From the NCBI RefSeq assembly GCF_003970795.1, contig NZ_RWKW01000034.1, positions 46,084-110,083 of the forward strand: a stretch of 64,000 bases of DNA, written 5' to 3'. Of the stretch, positions 1-8,488 are shown piece by piece. Made by a program: the position numbers and the translations under genes. This DNA is from Aquibium carbonis (lineage in GTDB: Bacteria; Pseudomonadota; Alphaproteobacteria; Rhizobiales; Rhizobiaceae). Below the pieces are notes generated by a model, which did not search any database, was not told where the DNA came from, and saw only the letters and a program-made list of their open reading frames with translations. Positions within the stretch are counted from its first letter, which is position 1. The number at the start of each line of letters is the position of its first letter.

Positions 1-276
1 ATACTTTGTGATCTCTTTGAACTCGTCGATCGACCTGCGCCGGTCGCGGGCAAGTGGCCCGACTACCTCTTCGAGGCAATGATCGAGGTGATCCTGAATC
101 AGCGTCTTCTTGGCTTGAGCGATGGCTTTCTCGACGGCATGAAGCTGCTGGGCGATATCGAGGCAGGACCGGCCAGCCTCGATCATTTCGATGACCCCTT
201 TCAGATGGCCATCAGCGCGCTTCAGGCGCTTGACGATCTGGGGATGAGTTTCGTGGAGGTGTGGTGCCTGTTCCAT
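1..276 (-). CDS. CsoR/RcnR-family metal-sensing repressor (3' end outside window)
   Basis: Small all-helical DNA-binding repressor of the CsoR/RcnR/FrmR (DUF156) family; such proteins release a G-tract operator on binding a metal. The start ATG is at 276 on the minus strand and 92 codons are visible before the window edge, so the last few residues may be missing. Residues follow the family pattern: KRLKRADGHLKGV near the start, a Cys in GRSCLDIA, and His/Cys in DHLDHC. That C-H-C spacing resembles copper-type CsoR more than the C-H-H of RcnR, but the metal cannot be assigned. It is divergent from the HupE operon and the operator lies between them. Confidence 0.9.
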   Translation of the reverse strand, partial: MEQAPHLHETHPQIVKRLKRADGHLKGVIEMIEAGRSCLDIAQQLHAVEKAIAQAKKTLIQDHLDHCLEEVVGPLARDRRRSIDEFKEITKY

Positions 277-284
277 CGCAATAT

Positions 285-308
285 GCTATCCCCCTGTAGG
301 GGATATGC
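285..308. promoter_or_regulatory. CsoR/RcnR-type operator
   Basis: An inverted repeat, GCTATCCCC then TGTA-centred spacer then GGGGATATGC, lies 9 bp upstream of the repressor ATG and between the divergent genes. A/T-flanked G/C tracts of this type are what CsoR/RcnR/DmeR proteins bind. It should control both the repressor and the plus-strand operon. The assignment is by sequence only. Confidence 0.75.
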
Positions 309-379
309 CAAGAGGCTGCAGAAGCCACATGTGCCGACTGACAAGGAATTGTTTAGATTTTGGTGAGAAACGGTTAATC

Positions 380-769
380 ATGTCGGACCGCGTCAACAGA
401 GCCATCCTGTGTATGGTCGTCGCCTTCGCGACGGCGTTCGGCTCGCTGTTGCCACATGCCAAACAGTCGCCCTCGCACGACCCGTTCGCCCTTGCAGCCG
501 CTGAGGCCGAACGACACGCCCAACTCGAAGCGGAGTTCGCCGAGCATGGGCATAGCCATGACGATGGGATGGAACACGAGCGGGCGGCAGGCCACTTGCA
601 CGGGCACAATCCCGCCGATCATTCCCACGAGACGCCGACCACGCCGCCGGACGACGTTCCGGTCGTGCCGGCGCTTGTCCGGGCCATCGTGCCGACGCCG
701 CCTGATGCGGCGCATCTCGGTGCGAGCTACCGACTCGAACGTCCGCCGAGACCGATCGTCATCGCCTGA
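380..769 (+). CDS. Histidine-rich secreted or membrane-anchored small protein
   Basis: A 129-aa protein of no family I recognise. It has a hydrophobic N-terminus (about residues 7-24, signal or anchor), then a segment dense in His, Asp and Glu (EHGHSHDDGMEH, HLHGHNPADHSHE around residues 55-90), then a Pro-rich tail. This suggests periplasmic metal binding or buffering. An in-frame upstream ATG at 305 exists, but 380 is preferred because the signal-like segment then sits at the N-terminus. It is the first gene after the operator and 48 bp before the HupE-like permease, so it is probably an accessory of that transporter. Confidence 0.6.
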   Translation: MSDRVNRAILCMVVAFATAFGSLLPHAKQSPSHDPFALAAAEAERHAQLEAEFAEHGHSHDDGMEHERAAGHLHGHNPADHSHETPTTPPDDVPVVPALVRAIVPTPPDAAHLGASYRLERPPRPIVIA

Positions 770-817
770 TCGCGGCCGCGCACGCGGCCACAGTCAACGA
801 CGACGATTGGAGTTTCC

Positions 818-1555
818 ATGCAACGACCTTCTTACGAGGGTCCGCCACGCCGTGTGCGTGGGCGGATCGCCCTCATCATGCTCGCCATCCTTTTCGGACC
901 GGCGCTGTTCGCCAGCCCTACCTTCGCGCACGCCGTCGCCGAGGGCGACAAGGGCTACATTCAGGAGATCACCGGGGTTCACCTGATCCCCTTCATCTAT
1001 CTCGGGGCCAAGCACATGGTGACAGGATACGACCACATCCTTTTCCTGCTCGGCGTGATCTTCTTCCTCTACCGGCCGAAGCACATCGCCACCTATGTCA
1101 GCCTGTTCGCCATCGGCCACTCCGTGACCATGCTGGCCGGCGTCTATTTCAACATCGGCATCAACAACTACATCATCGACGCCATCATCGGCCTCTCGGT
1201 CGTCTACAAGGCGCTCGACAATATGGGGGCCTACCAGCGCTGGTTCGGCTTCCAGCCGAACACCAAGGCCGCGACGCTGATCTTCGGCTTCTTCCACGGC
1301 TTCGGTCTCTCAACCAAGATCATCGAATACGACATCTCGCCCGACGGGCTGGTGCCGAACCTGCTCGCCTTCAATGTCGGCGTCGAGATCGGCCAGCTTC
1401 TGGCGCTGTCCGCGATCCTGATCGTCATCAGCTACCGGCGCTGGAAACCGAGCTTTTGGAAACACGCCTACACCATGAACGTCGCGATGATGGTCGCCGG
1501 CTTCGTGCTCACCGGCTACCAGATCGCCGGCTTTTTCTTCGCCCCGGCCGCCTGA
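818..1555 (+). CDS. HupE/UreJ-family metal permease
   Basis: A 245-aa integral membrane protein. It has a cleavable-looking N-terminus ending at FAHA, then the HupE/UreJ_2 core: GAKHMVTGYDHILFLLG, an IGHSVTML segment and FGFFHGFGLS, with about six or seven membrane spans. His and Asp inside the spans are the usual metal-path residues. HupE/UreJ proteins are linked to nickel uptake in hydrogenase and urease systems, but no such enzymes are present here. The neighbouring CsoR-type repressor and His-rich protein suggest a metal transporter controlled by its substrate. Direction and metal are unknown. Confidence 0.85.
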   Translation: MQRPSYEGPPRRVRGRIALIMLAILFGPALFASPTFAHAVAEGDKGYIQEITGVHLIPFIYLGAKHMVTGYDHILFLLGVIFFLYRPKHIATYVSLFAIGHSVTMLAGVYFNIGINNYIIDAIIGLSVVYKALDNMGAYQRWFGFQPNTKAATLIFGFFHGFGLSTKIIEYDISPDGLVPNLLAFNVGVEIGQLLALSAILIVISYRRWKPSFWKHAYTMNVAMMVAGFVLTGYQIAGFFFAPAA

Positions 1556-1566
1556 AAGGACTGACC

Positions 1567-2292
1567 ATGTACAACACCGACCTACCACGCCGGGCGGACC
1601 TGCCGACCTCGTCGCAGCTTAAGCGCTCAACCTGGGTCGCCAGCGTGGCGGCCGCCGGCCTTCTGGCCTTCGTCGTTTTGCCCTCCGAATACGGCGTCGA
1701 TCCGACCGGGGTTGGCGGCTTCCTCGGCCTGACGCAGATGGGCGAAATCAAGCTACAACTCTCTGAGGAAGCTGCACAGGACGCAGCGAACATAGCCTCC
1801 AGCGCCAATGCCGACTTGGTCTCCCGGCTTAACCGGATTGAGGCGATACTCGAAGGCCTTGCCGCAGGCGCGCCTGCACCGATCGCCGACCCGTTTGCCG
1901 GCGTGATCCAGGGACGACCCACCGAAGAACGCTTCGCCACGCCGGACGTGCAAGAGCAGACCACCGCCCCGGCATCCGAATGGCGAGATGAAGTCTCATT
2001 CACGCTCACCCCGGGCCAAGGAGCCGAGATCAAGTTGGTGATGGCGGAAGGTGCACGCGCGCAGTTCCATTGGACAGCGAACGGCGCGGTCGTGAACTAC
2101 GAAACGCATGGCGACGGCGGGGGCGACTCCGTCTCCTACGAACAGGGACGCGGCGTTCCTGAACAGAAAGGTGAACTGGAGGCTGCATTCACCGGCAACC
2201 ACGGCTGGTTTTGGCGCAACCGCACCGATGCCGATGTGACCGTGACCCTGCGGACCCATGGAGCCTATAGCGACATCAAGCGAATATCGTAG
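1567..2292 (+). CDS. Membrane-anchored periplasmic protein ('transmembrane anchor protein')
   Basis: A 241-aa protein with one N-terminal membrane span (about residues 22-40), a heptad-like stretch (SRLNRIEAILEGL), and a C-terminal beta-rich domain with FHWTANGAVVNYETHGD and GNHGWFWRNRT. It starts 11 bp after the HupE gene, so the two are co-transcribed. Proteins of this kind usually appear in genomes as 'transmembrane anchor protein' next to HupE-like permeases; their function is not established. ATG 1567 is chosen because longer readings overlap the upstream gene. Likely a periplasmic partner of the permease. Confidence 0.7.
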   Translation: MYNTDLPRRADLPTSSQLKRSTWVASVAAAGLLAFVVLPSEYGVDPTGVGGFLGLTQMGEIKLQLSEEAAQDAANIASSANADLVSRLNRIEAILEGLAAGAPAPIADPFAGVIQGRPTEERFATPDVQEQTTAPASEWRDEVSFTLTPGQGAEIKLVMAEGARAQFHWTANGAVVNYETHGDGGGDSVSYEQGRGVPEQKGELEAAFTGNHGWFWRNRTDADVTVTLRTHGAYSDIKRIS

Positions 2293-2303
2293 TGATTAAC
2301 GCT

Positions 2304-2338
2304 CCGTAGCCGATCACGAGCTTCATGATCGGCTACGG
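2304..2338 (+). terminator. Stem-loop after the HupE operon
   Basis: A perfect 13-bp inverted repeat (arms 2304-2316 and 2326-2338) with a 9-nt loop follows the anchor gene by 11 bp. It lacks a strong T-run, so it may be a weak or factor-assisted terminator separating the metal operon from traG. Confidence 0.55.
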
Positions 2339-2500
2339 CTCCACGATTTGTCGTTTGACCAGTACCCAGGTCGCCGCACGGCGCCTGTATTTTCCGCGAC
2401 CACTTCGCTCCTGTTCGAGCCACCGACCGCCCGCCATTGAAACCCGTGTAAACTTGTCCTTCTTCGCTCTCTTGAATCAACGCCAGGGAGAGCCGCCGCC

Positions 2501-4549
2501 TTGTCCGCCAGCCGCGTCATGTGGGGACAGATCGTCGTCGTGTTCTCGATCGTGCTCGTCGCGATCTGGGGCGCGACGCAATGGACCGCATGGCGGCTCG
2601 GCTTTCAGGCGCAGCTCGGCCAGCCCTGGTTCGAGATGGCCGGCCTGCCACTGTATCCGCCGCCCGCCTTCTTCTGGTGGTGGTATTTCTATGACGCCTA
2701 TGCCCCGAGCATCTTCTACGAGGGCGCCGGCATCGCCGCATCCGGCGGGCTGATCGCGATCGCGGCCGCTATCCTCATGTCGATCTACCGTGCGCGCGAG
2801 GCGAAGGACGTCCGCACCTTCGGCTCTGCCCGTTGGGCCGAGCGCAAGGAGATCGCGGCTGCCGGCCTGCTCGGCGACGATGGCGTTATGCTCGGCAAGC
2901 TCGACCGCGATTATCTCCGCCATGACGGCGCCGAGCATGTGCTGTGCTTCGCGCCTACACGCTCCGGCAAAGGTGTCGGCTTGGTCGTGCCGACCCTGCT
3001 CACCTGGCCGGGCTCGGCGATTGTCCACGACATCAAGGGCGAGAATTGGAATCTGACCGCCGGCCTGCGTGCCCGCTTCGGCAGGGTGCTGCTGTTCGAT
3101 CCGACCAACGCGCAGTCCGCCGCCTACAATCCGCTGCTCGAAGTCCGCAAGGGCGAGTGGGAAGTCCGCGACGTGCAGAACGTCGCGGACGTGCTGGTCG
3201 ATCCCGAGGGATCGCTTGAGAAAAGGAACCACTGGGAGAAGACATCTCACTCGTTGCTGGTCGGCGCGATCCTCCATGTCCTCTATGCCGAGAAGGATAA
3301 GACACTCGCCGGAGTCGCCGGTTTCCTGTCCGATCCGCGTCGACCGATCGAGTCGACGCTTGCCGCCATGATGACAACGCCGCATCTGGGCGAGAAGGGT
3401 CCGCATCCTGTTATCGCCAGTGCGGCCCGCGAGCTGCTCAACAAGTCCGACAACGAGCGATCCGGCGTGCTCTCCACGGCGATGAGCTTCCTCGGCCTCT
3501 ATCGCGATCCGGTCGTCGCCGCCGTCACTGCCCGCTGCGACTGGCGCATCGCCGACATCGTGTCCGGCGAGCAGCCGACCGCGCTCTACCTCGTGGTGCC
3601 GCCTTCCGACATATCCCGCACCAAACCGCTTGTGCGCCTTGTGCTCAACCAGATCGGCCGCCGGCTCACTGAGGAACTGCACGCGGAGGGCCGCCGCCAT
3701 CGCCTGCTCCTGATGCTGGACGAGTTCCCTGCGCTCGGCCGTCTCGACTTCTTTGAATCGGCGCTCGCCTTCATGGCCGGCTACGGCATCAAGGCGTTCC
3801 TGATCGCGCAGTCGCTCAACCAGATCGAGAAGGCATACGGCGCCAACAACTCGATCCTCGACAACTGCCATGTGAGAGTCAGCTTCGCCACCAACGATGA
3901 GCGCACCGCCAAGCGCGTGTCGGATGCGCTCGGTACCGCCACCGAGATGCGCGCCATGCAGAACTATGCCGGCCATCGCCTCGCCCCCTGGCTCGGCCAC
4001 CTCATGATCTCCCGCTCCGAGACCGCGCGGTCGCTGCTCACGGCCGGCGAGGTGATGCAACTCCCGCCCGACGACGAGATCGTGATGGTCGCGGGCATCC
4101 CTCCCATCCGGGCGAAGAAGGCCCGCTACTTCGAGGACGCCCGCCTCACGGAGCGCCTTCATCCCGTTCCCGCCAACCCGAAAGCCGGCCTCGTGCCGCA
4201 GCCTGACGACTGGTCCGCGCTGAAGCCGGTCGCAGCCGCGGTTCCGCCTCAGGGCAATGCGGCTTCCGCAAACGGTCCTGCTCCGACGCCCGCTGCGAAC
4301 GCCGCAGCGACTCCGCCCCCCACCGCCAGGCAGGACGACGACCCCGCCAATGCCGGCCTGCGCCGCGAGCCGGGACTGGAGCCGCACAAGGACATCGCCC
4401 CTGATCTGCCAAAGCCGCCCGCCAACGAGTTCGATCCCGACCCCGATGAGCCCGACAGCGAAGCCGCCACCAACCGGGCGCTCGTCCGAAACATGCGGCT
4501 CGTCGCGCGCCAGGTCTCGATGGACCCCGGCGACAACATGGATCTGTGA
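2501..4549 (+). CDS. traG: TraG/VirD4-type coupling protein
   Basis: A 682-aa type IV coupling protein that links the relaxosome to the mating channel. It has two N-terminal membrane spans (about residues 8-28 and 45-90), then Walker A APTRSGKGVG, the TraG/VirD4 HDIKGENW segment and Walker B LLMLDEFPALG. The C-terminal tail is long, Pro/Ala-rich and acidic, ending PDEPDSEAATN. TTG at 2501 is chosen because an AGGGAG ribosome site sits 10 bp upstream and the protein then begins MSASRVMWGQ as in relatives. It overlaps no gene; copG follows after 3 bp. Confidence 0.95.
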   Translation: MSASRVMWGQIVVVFSIVLVAIWGATQWTAWRLGFQAQLGQPWFEMAGLPLYPPPAFFWWWYFYDAYAPSIFYEGAGIAASGGLIAIAAAILMSIYRAREAKDVRTFGSARWAERKEIAAAGLLGDDGVMLGKLDRDYLRHDGAEHVLCFAPTRSGKGVGLVVPTLLTWPGSAIVHDIKGENWNLTAGLRARFGRVLLFDPTNAQSAAYNPLLEVRKGEWEVRDVQNVADVLVDPEGSLEKRNHWEKTSHSLLVGAILHVLYAEKDKTLAGVAGFLSDPRRPIESTLAAMMTTPHLGEKGPHPVIASAARELLNKSDNERSGVLSTAMSFLGLYRDPVVAAVTARCDWRIADIVSGEQPTALYLVVPPSDISRTKPLVRLVLNQIGRRLTEELHAEGRRHRLLLMLDEFPALGRLDFFESALAFMAGYGIKAFLIAQSLNQIEKAYGANNSILDNCHVRVSFATNDERTAKRVSDALGTATEMRAMQNYAGHRLAPWLGHLMISRSETARSLLTAGEVMQLPPDDEIVMVAGIPPIRAKKARYFEDARLTERLHPVPANPKAGLVPQPDDWSALKPVAAAVPPQGNAASANGPAPTPAANAAATPPPTARQDDDPANAGLRREPGLEPHKDIAPDLPKPPANEFDPDPDEPDSEAATNRALVRNMRLVARQVSMDPGDNMDL

Positions 4550-4552
4550 GCG

Positions 4553-5005
4553 ATGCCCGGCGCTGACGACAGGCTGGAACGGCCGGACAGGAAGAAGCGC
4601 CTGTCCGTCTATCTCGACCCGGACCTCATGCGGCTGCTGGCCGATTTCGCCGATCGCCGCGAGCAGTCTCGCTCTATCATCGCCGAGGCCGCCATCGCCT
4701 CGTTCCTGTCACCCGATGCCGACGAGCGTAAGGAGGCAGCCATCAGCAAGCGTCTCGACCGGATCGACCGCAACATCCAGCGGCTTGAACGCGACATCGG
4801 CATCGCCAACGAAGCCTTCGCCATCTTCATGCGCGCATGGCTCACCTCCACCGCGCCGCTGCCGGAGACGGCCCAAGCCACCCGCGCCAAGGGTGGCGAG
4901 CGCTACGACAAATTCCTCGAGGCGCTCGGAAAACGGCTCGCACAAGGCCCAAGATTGCGCCAAGAGGTTCCGGACGATGTGGTGCACAATGTTCAAAGAG
5001 AGTGA
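4553..5005 (+). CDS. CopG-type ribbon-helix-helix regulator of the trb region
   Basis: A 150-aa protein with an N-terminal ribbon-helix-helix (RKKRLSVYLDPDLMRLLADFADRREQSRS) and a long helical, coiled-coil-like C-terminal half (SKRLDRIDRNIQRLERDIGIANEAF). In related ICEs this gene sits between traG and trbB and probably regulates transfer genes. Here trbB is 42.8 kb away, so the gene now ends one edge of the cargo insertion. The last ten or so residues (DVVHNVQRE) may have been altered by that insertion. Confidence 0.85.
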   Translation: MPGADDRLERPDRKKRLSVYLDPDLMRLLADFADRREQSRSIIAEAAIASFLSPDADERKEAAISKRLDRIDRNIQRLERDIGIANEAFAIFMRAWLTSTAPLPETAQATRAKGGERYDKFLEALGKRLAQGPRLRQEVPDDVVHNVQRE

Positions 5006-5196
5006 CCTTGAAGAGGTAAAGTACATCGTGGTGAATGACGCAGCTTTATCCTACTTCAAACCTGCTATCCCCTATTAGGCTATGACGTTTGGGCTGCTCA
5101 AAGGCGATGCGGAACAATATGCAGACGGGATTGCGAACCGATGTAACCGCAGATGATCCAAACCTATCGCATAGTCGTCGCCCTGGTTTGTTCCCC

Positions 5197-5925
5197 TTAC
5201 TCCAAAAGCAACCATGACAAAGGCAGGATGATCGCGAGCAAGATCGGCTGGTGAATCAGATAGATTAAAAGGCTCTTTTTGCCCATCCACGCGATCCCTC
5301 CTGCAAGATTGCCAGGATGTTCTTCCTGCGCTAGACGCGCTTTGCTAGGCCAAGCGGAGAACCATTTCATAGCTGCCATTCCAAGCAGCGTTAGGCCGAT
5401 CCAAGGGAAAACCGGAACGAAGTCGTTGCTAGGCGGCGGCTGCGCAGCGAAGCCGATCCAAGCCAGCCACCGGGTGTCGAATGTCGGGGATTCCAGCACA
5501 AGCGGCAGTGCCAGAACCAGACTGCCAAAGGCCAGACAGGCCGATGCTGTGGTCCCAAGAAACAAGGCGCCGACGAGTGTCGCAACTGCGATGGCGTGGA
5601 GAATCCCGAAATAGACAAAGTTGGTCGGAAACGCGAGGCGAGTGACTGCCGTAATCGCAGCCGCAGCCAAGATGATCTTTCCAAGACGCCGGGAAAATGA
5701 ACCCCAATGGATGTTGCCACGGTGCGACAGGGCGAGACTCATCCCTACGAGCACCATGAATGTCCCGGCGAGGCTGCGGCCAAACATCAGCCATGCGGGG
5801 TGTCTCGCGACGCCGTCAATAAAGCCGGCAAATTCGAGATCCCAAACAACGTGGAACAATACGACACCGCCGATTGCGATACCGCGGATGATGTCTATTG
5901 CGAGAACGCGCTGGAATTCAGCCAA
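5197..5925 (-). CDS. DUF1624 / HGSNAT-like membrane acyltransferase
   Basis: A multi-spanning protein of the DUF1624 (heparan-alpha-glucosaminide N-acetyltransferase-like) family, about 242 aa and seven or eight membrane segments. Signatures are LAIDIIRGIAIGGVVLFH and WDLEF near the N-terminus and a C-terminal KKSLLIYLIHQPILL. Such proteins probably transfer acyl groups to envelope sugars or lipids; the substrate is unknown. TTG 5925 is preferred over TTG 5952 because AAGGGA sits 7 bp upstream. A MerR-type operator (5960-5981) lies just upstream, which ties the gene to the cargo regulon. Confidence 0.8.
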   Translation of the reverse strand: MAEFQRVLAIDIIRGIAIGGVVLFHVVWDLEFAGFIDGVARHPAWLMFGRSLAGTFMVLVGMSLALSHRGNIHWGSFSRRLGKIILAAAAITAVTRLAFPTNFVYFGILHAIAVATLVGALFLGTTASACLAFGSLVLALPLVLESPTFDTRWLAWIGFAAQPPPSNDFVPVFPWIGLTLLGMAAMKWFSAWPSKARLAQEEHPGNLAGGIAWMGKKSLLIYLIHQPILLAIILPLSWLLLE

Positions 5926-5959
5926 TCCGAGGTCCCTTAACCAAACTGGCAATCTACAA

Positions 5960-5981
5960 GCTCACCTCGCTTGAGGTTCAA
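5960..5981 (-). promoter_or_regulatory. MerR-type operator upstream of the DUF1624 gene
   Basis: Read on the minus strand: TTGAA, then the 7-3-7 dyad CCTCAAG-CGA-GGTGAGC, then a CTTGTAG -10-like element. The right half is imperfect. Geometry matches the other sites in the cargo. Confidence 0.5.
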
Positions 5982-6178
5982 GCCCAACGCGAACGATAAC
6001 CTGAGGCACGCGCTAGTACCCCTCCAATTCCCCGATTTTGCTCGGTTGTGCAACCAATCCAGGCTGCGTCATCGTGATCTGAAGATGTTTCATCCGGTTG
6101 GCGGAATGACACACCCGAGCGGGGAGATGCTGCCGGAAGGCCGTTTGCGGCGTCAGATTATTGGTTGTCGAACAGTAC

Positions 6179-6214
6179 GGCCCCTGTGCATTATTGGGAC
6201 ATAGATTCACGGTA
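6179..6214 (+). repeat. Left terminal inverted repeat of the Tn3-family transposon
   Basis: 36 bp beginning GGCCCCTGTGCATTATTGG. It differs from the reverse complement of 22483-22518 at two positions. Flanked on the left by AGTAC (6174-6178). Confidence 0.9.
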
Positions 6215-6334
6215 GGAACCTGCTGGACGGTACCAACGCGGTCGGGCAACAAGCGACGCCATCCGGGACGTCCCTGAGGCAGGTCATTGCTTCTGAAACC
6301 AGACGCTGCAGGTGGCCGACGTCACCGCGACCTA

Positions 6335-6760
6335 TCATACCGGCACGTCGCGACCGGAGCAGAATTTCGCGCATGCGGCGACAACTGCGGAAGCATCTTC
6401 ACCAGCGCCCATCACGAGGGCTGAAGCACGATTTCGCTGCCACGGACGTCCTAGATGAAAAAGGCCCGGTACGGGAGAAAGGCCGCCTTCTTGCAGAATG
6501 CTTCCGTTGGAACGGGTACTGCCTGGAATCTGGAGCCATGCGCTATCGTCTCGATATCCGATGCACCAGATGACGGAATCGATCACCCGTTTCGATCCAT
6601 CGGCAAAGAATGCGAGGCGGTCTTGTGAAGAGACTAAGCGTTTCGCGACGGCTACGCCCCTTCGTTCCAAGTCGTCAAGGCTCCGATCCCTGTCAGGAAA
6701 GGGGTCCGCGCGCCGCATCACGCGTCCTATCGTCGATTCGGGCCTTGCTCTCATCAAGCC
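6335..6760 (-). pseudogene. czcO: czcO-type flavoprotein, 3' part (split by ISL3 element)
   Basis: C-terminal 141 residues of a CzcO-like FAD/NAD(P)-dependent oxidoreductase: RVMRRADPFPDRD, VIDSVIWCIGYRDDSAWL and GRPWQRNRASALVMGAG. It matches the C-terminus of the intact copy at 40947-42014. The coding sequence is interrupted by the IS at 6769-8488. Removing the IS and one 8-bp duplication joins this part in frame to 8489-9175, giving 370 aa. So the break is recent and in principle reversible. It is the last gene of the operon starting with the ATPase at 14334. Confidence 0.85.
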
Positions 6761-6768
6761 CAATGTGT

Positions 6769-8488
6769 GTGAACCGGCGTGCAATTTTGGCTCTGACTCA
6801 ATTTTGATGGAGTTTAGGAGCCGACTGGCAAAGGTACAGCCGGAGAATCATTACGATGGGTCACTTCTTCCGCCCCTCAGCGCTGGTGCCGCAGGGATTT
6901 GTTGCCGACAGCGTCGAGAACAGCGATGCGATCATTCGTATTGCGATCCGCTCGAAGTCCTCCGTTAGTTGCTGCCCGGCCTGTGGTCGGATTTCGGGCC
7001 GCGTGCACAGCCGCTACCCGAGGCGGCTTGCCGACCTCCCGCTGTCGGGGAAGTCCGTGCAACTGATCCTGATGGCGAGGCGGTTCAACTGCGACGCTGT
7101 TCTTTGCGGCCGACGCATCTTCACCGAGCGCTACGGGGAAGGCGTTCTCGCACCTTGGGCACGACGGACGGCGCGCCTCGATCACCTCGTTCATCATCTG
7201 GGCATAGCGTTGGGAGGACGGCCGGCGGCAAGCTTCGCGCGTCGTCTGATGGTCCCGGTGAGCAACGACACGCTGCTGCGGTCGGTGCGACGACGCGGGA
7301 GCCCCCGGTTCGCGCCTCCGGCTGTCATCGGGATTGACGACTGGGCTTGGCGACGCAACCAGCGATACGGGACGATCATCTGCGACCTCGAACGCCGAAA
7401 GACTATTGCTCTCCTGCCCGATCGAGAGCCGGCGACTGCCGAGGCATGGCTTCAGTCGCAGCAGCAGATCAGCATCATCGCCCGAGACCGCGGAGGCGGC
7501 TATGCGCTGGCTGCTGCAAAGGCATTGCCAAGCGCGGTGCAGGTCGCCGACCGCTGGCATCTCATGGAGAATGCCAGCCGTGCCTTCCTCGACGCTGTAA
7601 GGAAGTCGATGCGCCAGATCCGCGAGGTCCTGGGTGCCACCAGAATTGATCCCGACCTGCTGACTGCTGCAGAACGCCTGCAATATGAGGGTTATGCGCG
7701 CCGGGAAGAAGCCAACGCTGCCATCCTCCGCCTTGCCAGTGAGGGCGTTGCCATCAAGGAGATCGTCCGCCGAACCGGACATAGCCGTGGCGTTGTCCGC
7801 AGGGTGCTGCGTGGTCAGCGTTCGGATATCTTCCGCAGCCGCGAAAGCTCTCTCGAGATCTATCTGCCGTGGCTCGATGCCCAGTGGGCGGCGGGCGAAC
7901 GCAATGGCGCGGCGCTATGGCGAAGGCTGAAAGGCCAAGGCTTCAGGGGAAGCTTGCGCGTCGTCACCGAGTGGGCCACCCGTCGCCGCCGGGCTGATAA
8001 GGTCAGTGCCGATGCGCTTCGCCGCGCGCCCTCGGCCAGGACCATCGCGCGCCTGATGACGGCGGCGCGCGACAACCTATCCAAGTCCGAGACGATCACA
8101 GTCGCGACCATCGAAGAGAACGTGCCGCTCCTGGTCGAAGCCCGGGACGTGGTTGGCAGGTTCCAGACCATGGTGCGCAAGAAGACCTTGGCCGATCTCG
8201 AGCCGTGGCTTGAGCATGCACGCTCCAGTCTTGTCGCGTCGTTCGCCGCCGGGGTGCTGAAGGATCGCGAAGCCGTAAGTGCTGCCGTCCGCCTGCCGTG
8301 GTCGAATGGCCAGACGGAGGGCCAGATTACCAAGCTCAAGCTCGTCAAGCGTCAGATGTATGGCCGCGGGAAGATCGACCTACTGCAGGCGCGAGTGATC
8401 GGCGCACAGTGAACCGCGGCACCACCAAAACTGCGTCAGAGCCAATGTTGGACGCCGATCCGGGGTCAACTTTGCGCGCCGATTGACA
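6769..8488 (+). mobile_element. ISL3-family insertion sequence (about 1.72 kb)
   Basis: Contains one transposase gene and is bounded by imperfect inverted ends (left GTGAACCGGCGTGCAA, right reading inwards GTCAATCGGCGCGCAA), with further similar sub-terminal repeats such as GGCTCTGAC on both sides. CAATGTGT occurs at 6761-6768 and 8489-8496, the 8-bp duplication expected of ISL3 elements. It lies inside czcO. End positions may be off by one or two bases. Confidence 0.85.
6856..8412 (+). CDS. ISL3-family transposase
   Basis: A 518-aa transposase. The N-terminal zinc-binding region has CCPACGRISGRVHSRYPRR and later CDAVLCGRR. The DDE catalytic domain begins at VIGIDDWAWRRNQRYGT and continues through RDRGGGYALAA and a C-terminal SNGQTEGQITKLKLVKRQMYGR segment, all typical of the family. 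Length and motifs look intact, so the element may still be active. It is the only gene of this IS and disrupts the Tn3 passenger gene czcO. Confidence 0.92.
   Translation: MGHFFRPSALVPQGFVADSVENSDAIIRIAIRSKSSVSCCPACGRISGRVHSRYPRRLADLPLSGKSVQLILMARRFNCDAVLCGRRIFTERYGEGVLAPWARRTARLDHLVHHLGIALGGRPAASFARRLMVPVSNDTLLRSVRRRGSPRFAPPAVIGIDDWAWRRNQRYGTIICDLERRKTIALLPDREPATAEAWLQSQQQISIIARDRGGGYALAAAKALPSAVQVADRWHLMENASRAFLDAVRKSMRQIREVLGATRIDPDLLTAAERLQYEGYARREEANAAILRLASEGVAIKEIVRRTGHSRGVVRRVLRGQRSDIFRSRESSLEIYLPWLDAQWAAGERNGAALWRRLKGQGFRGSLRVVTEWATRRRRADKVSADALRRAPSARTIARLMTAARDNLSKSETITVATIEENVPLLVEARDVVGRFQTMVRKKTLADLEPWLEHARSSLVASFAAGVLKDREAVSAAVRLPWSNGQTEGQITKLKLVKRQMYGRGKIDLLQARVIGAQ

Noticed and set aside
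2477..4387. A 636-codon open frame on the minus strand opposite traG
   Set aside because: It mirrors the high-GC coding strand of traG, has low-complexity Arg/Gly/Glu composition and no recognisable domain.
5075..5290. A 71-codon minus-strand open frame at the end of the DUF1624 gene
   Set aside because: Out-of-frame overlap with the DUF1624 C-terminus, no ribosome site and no recognisable features.
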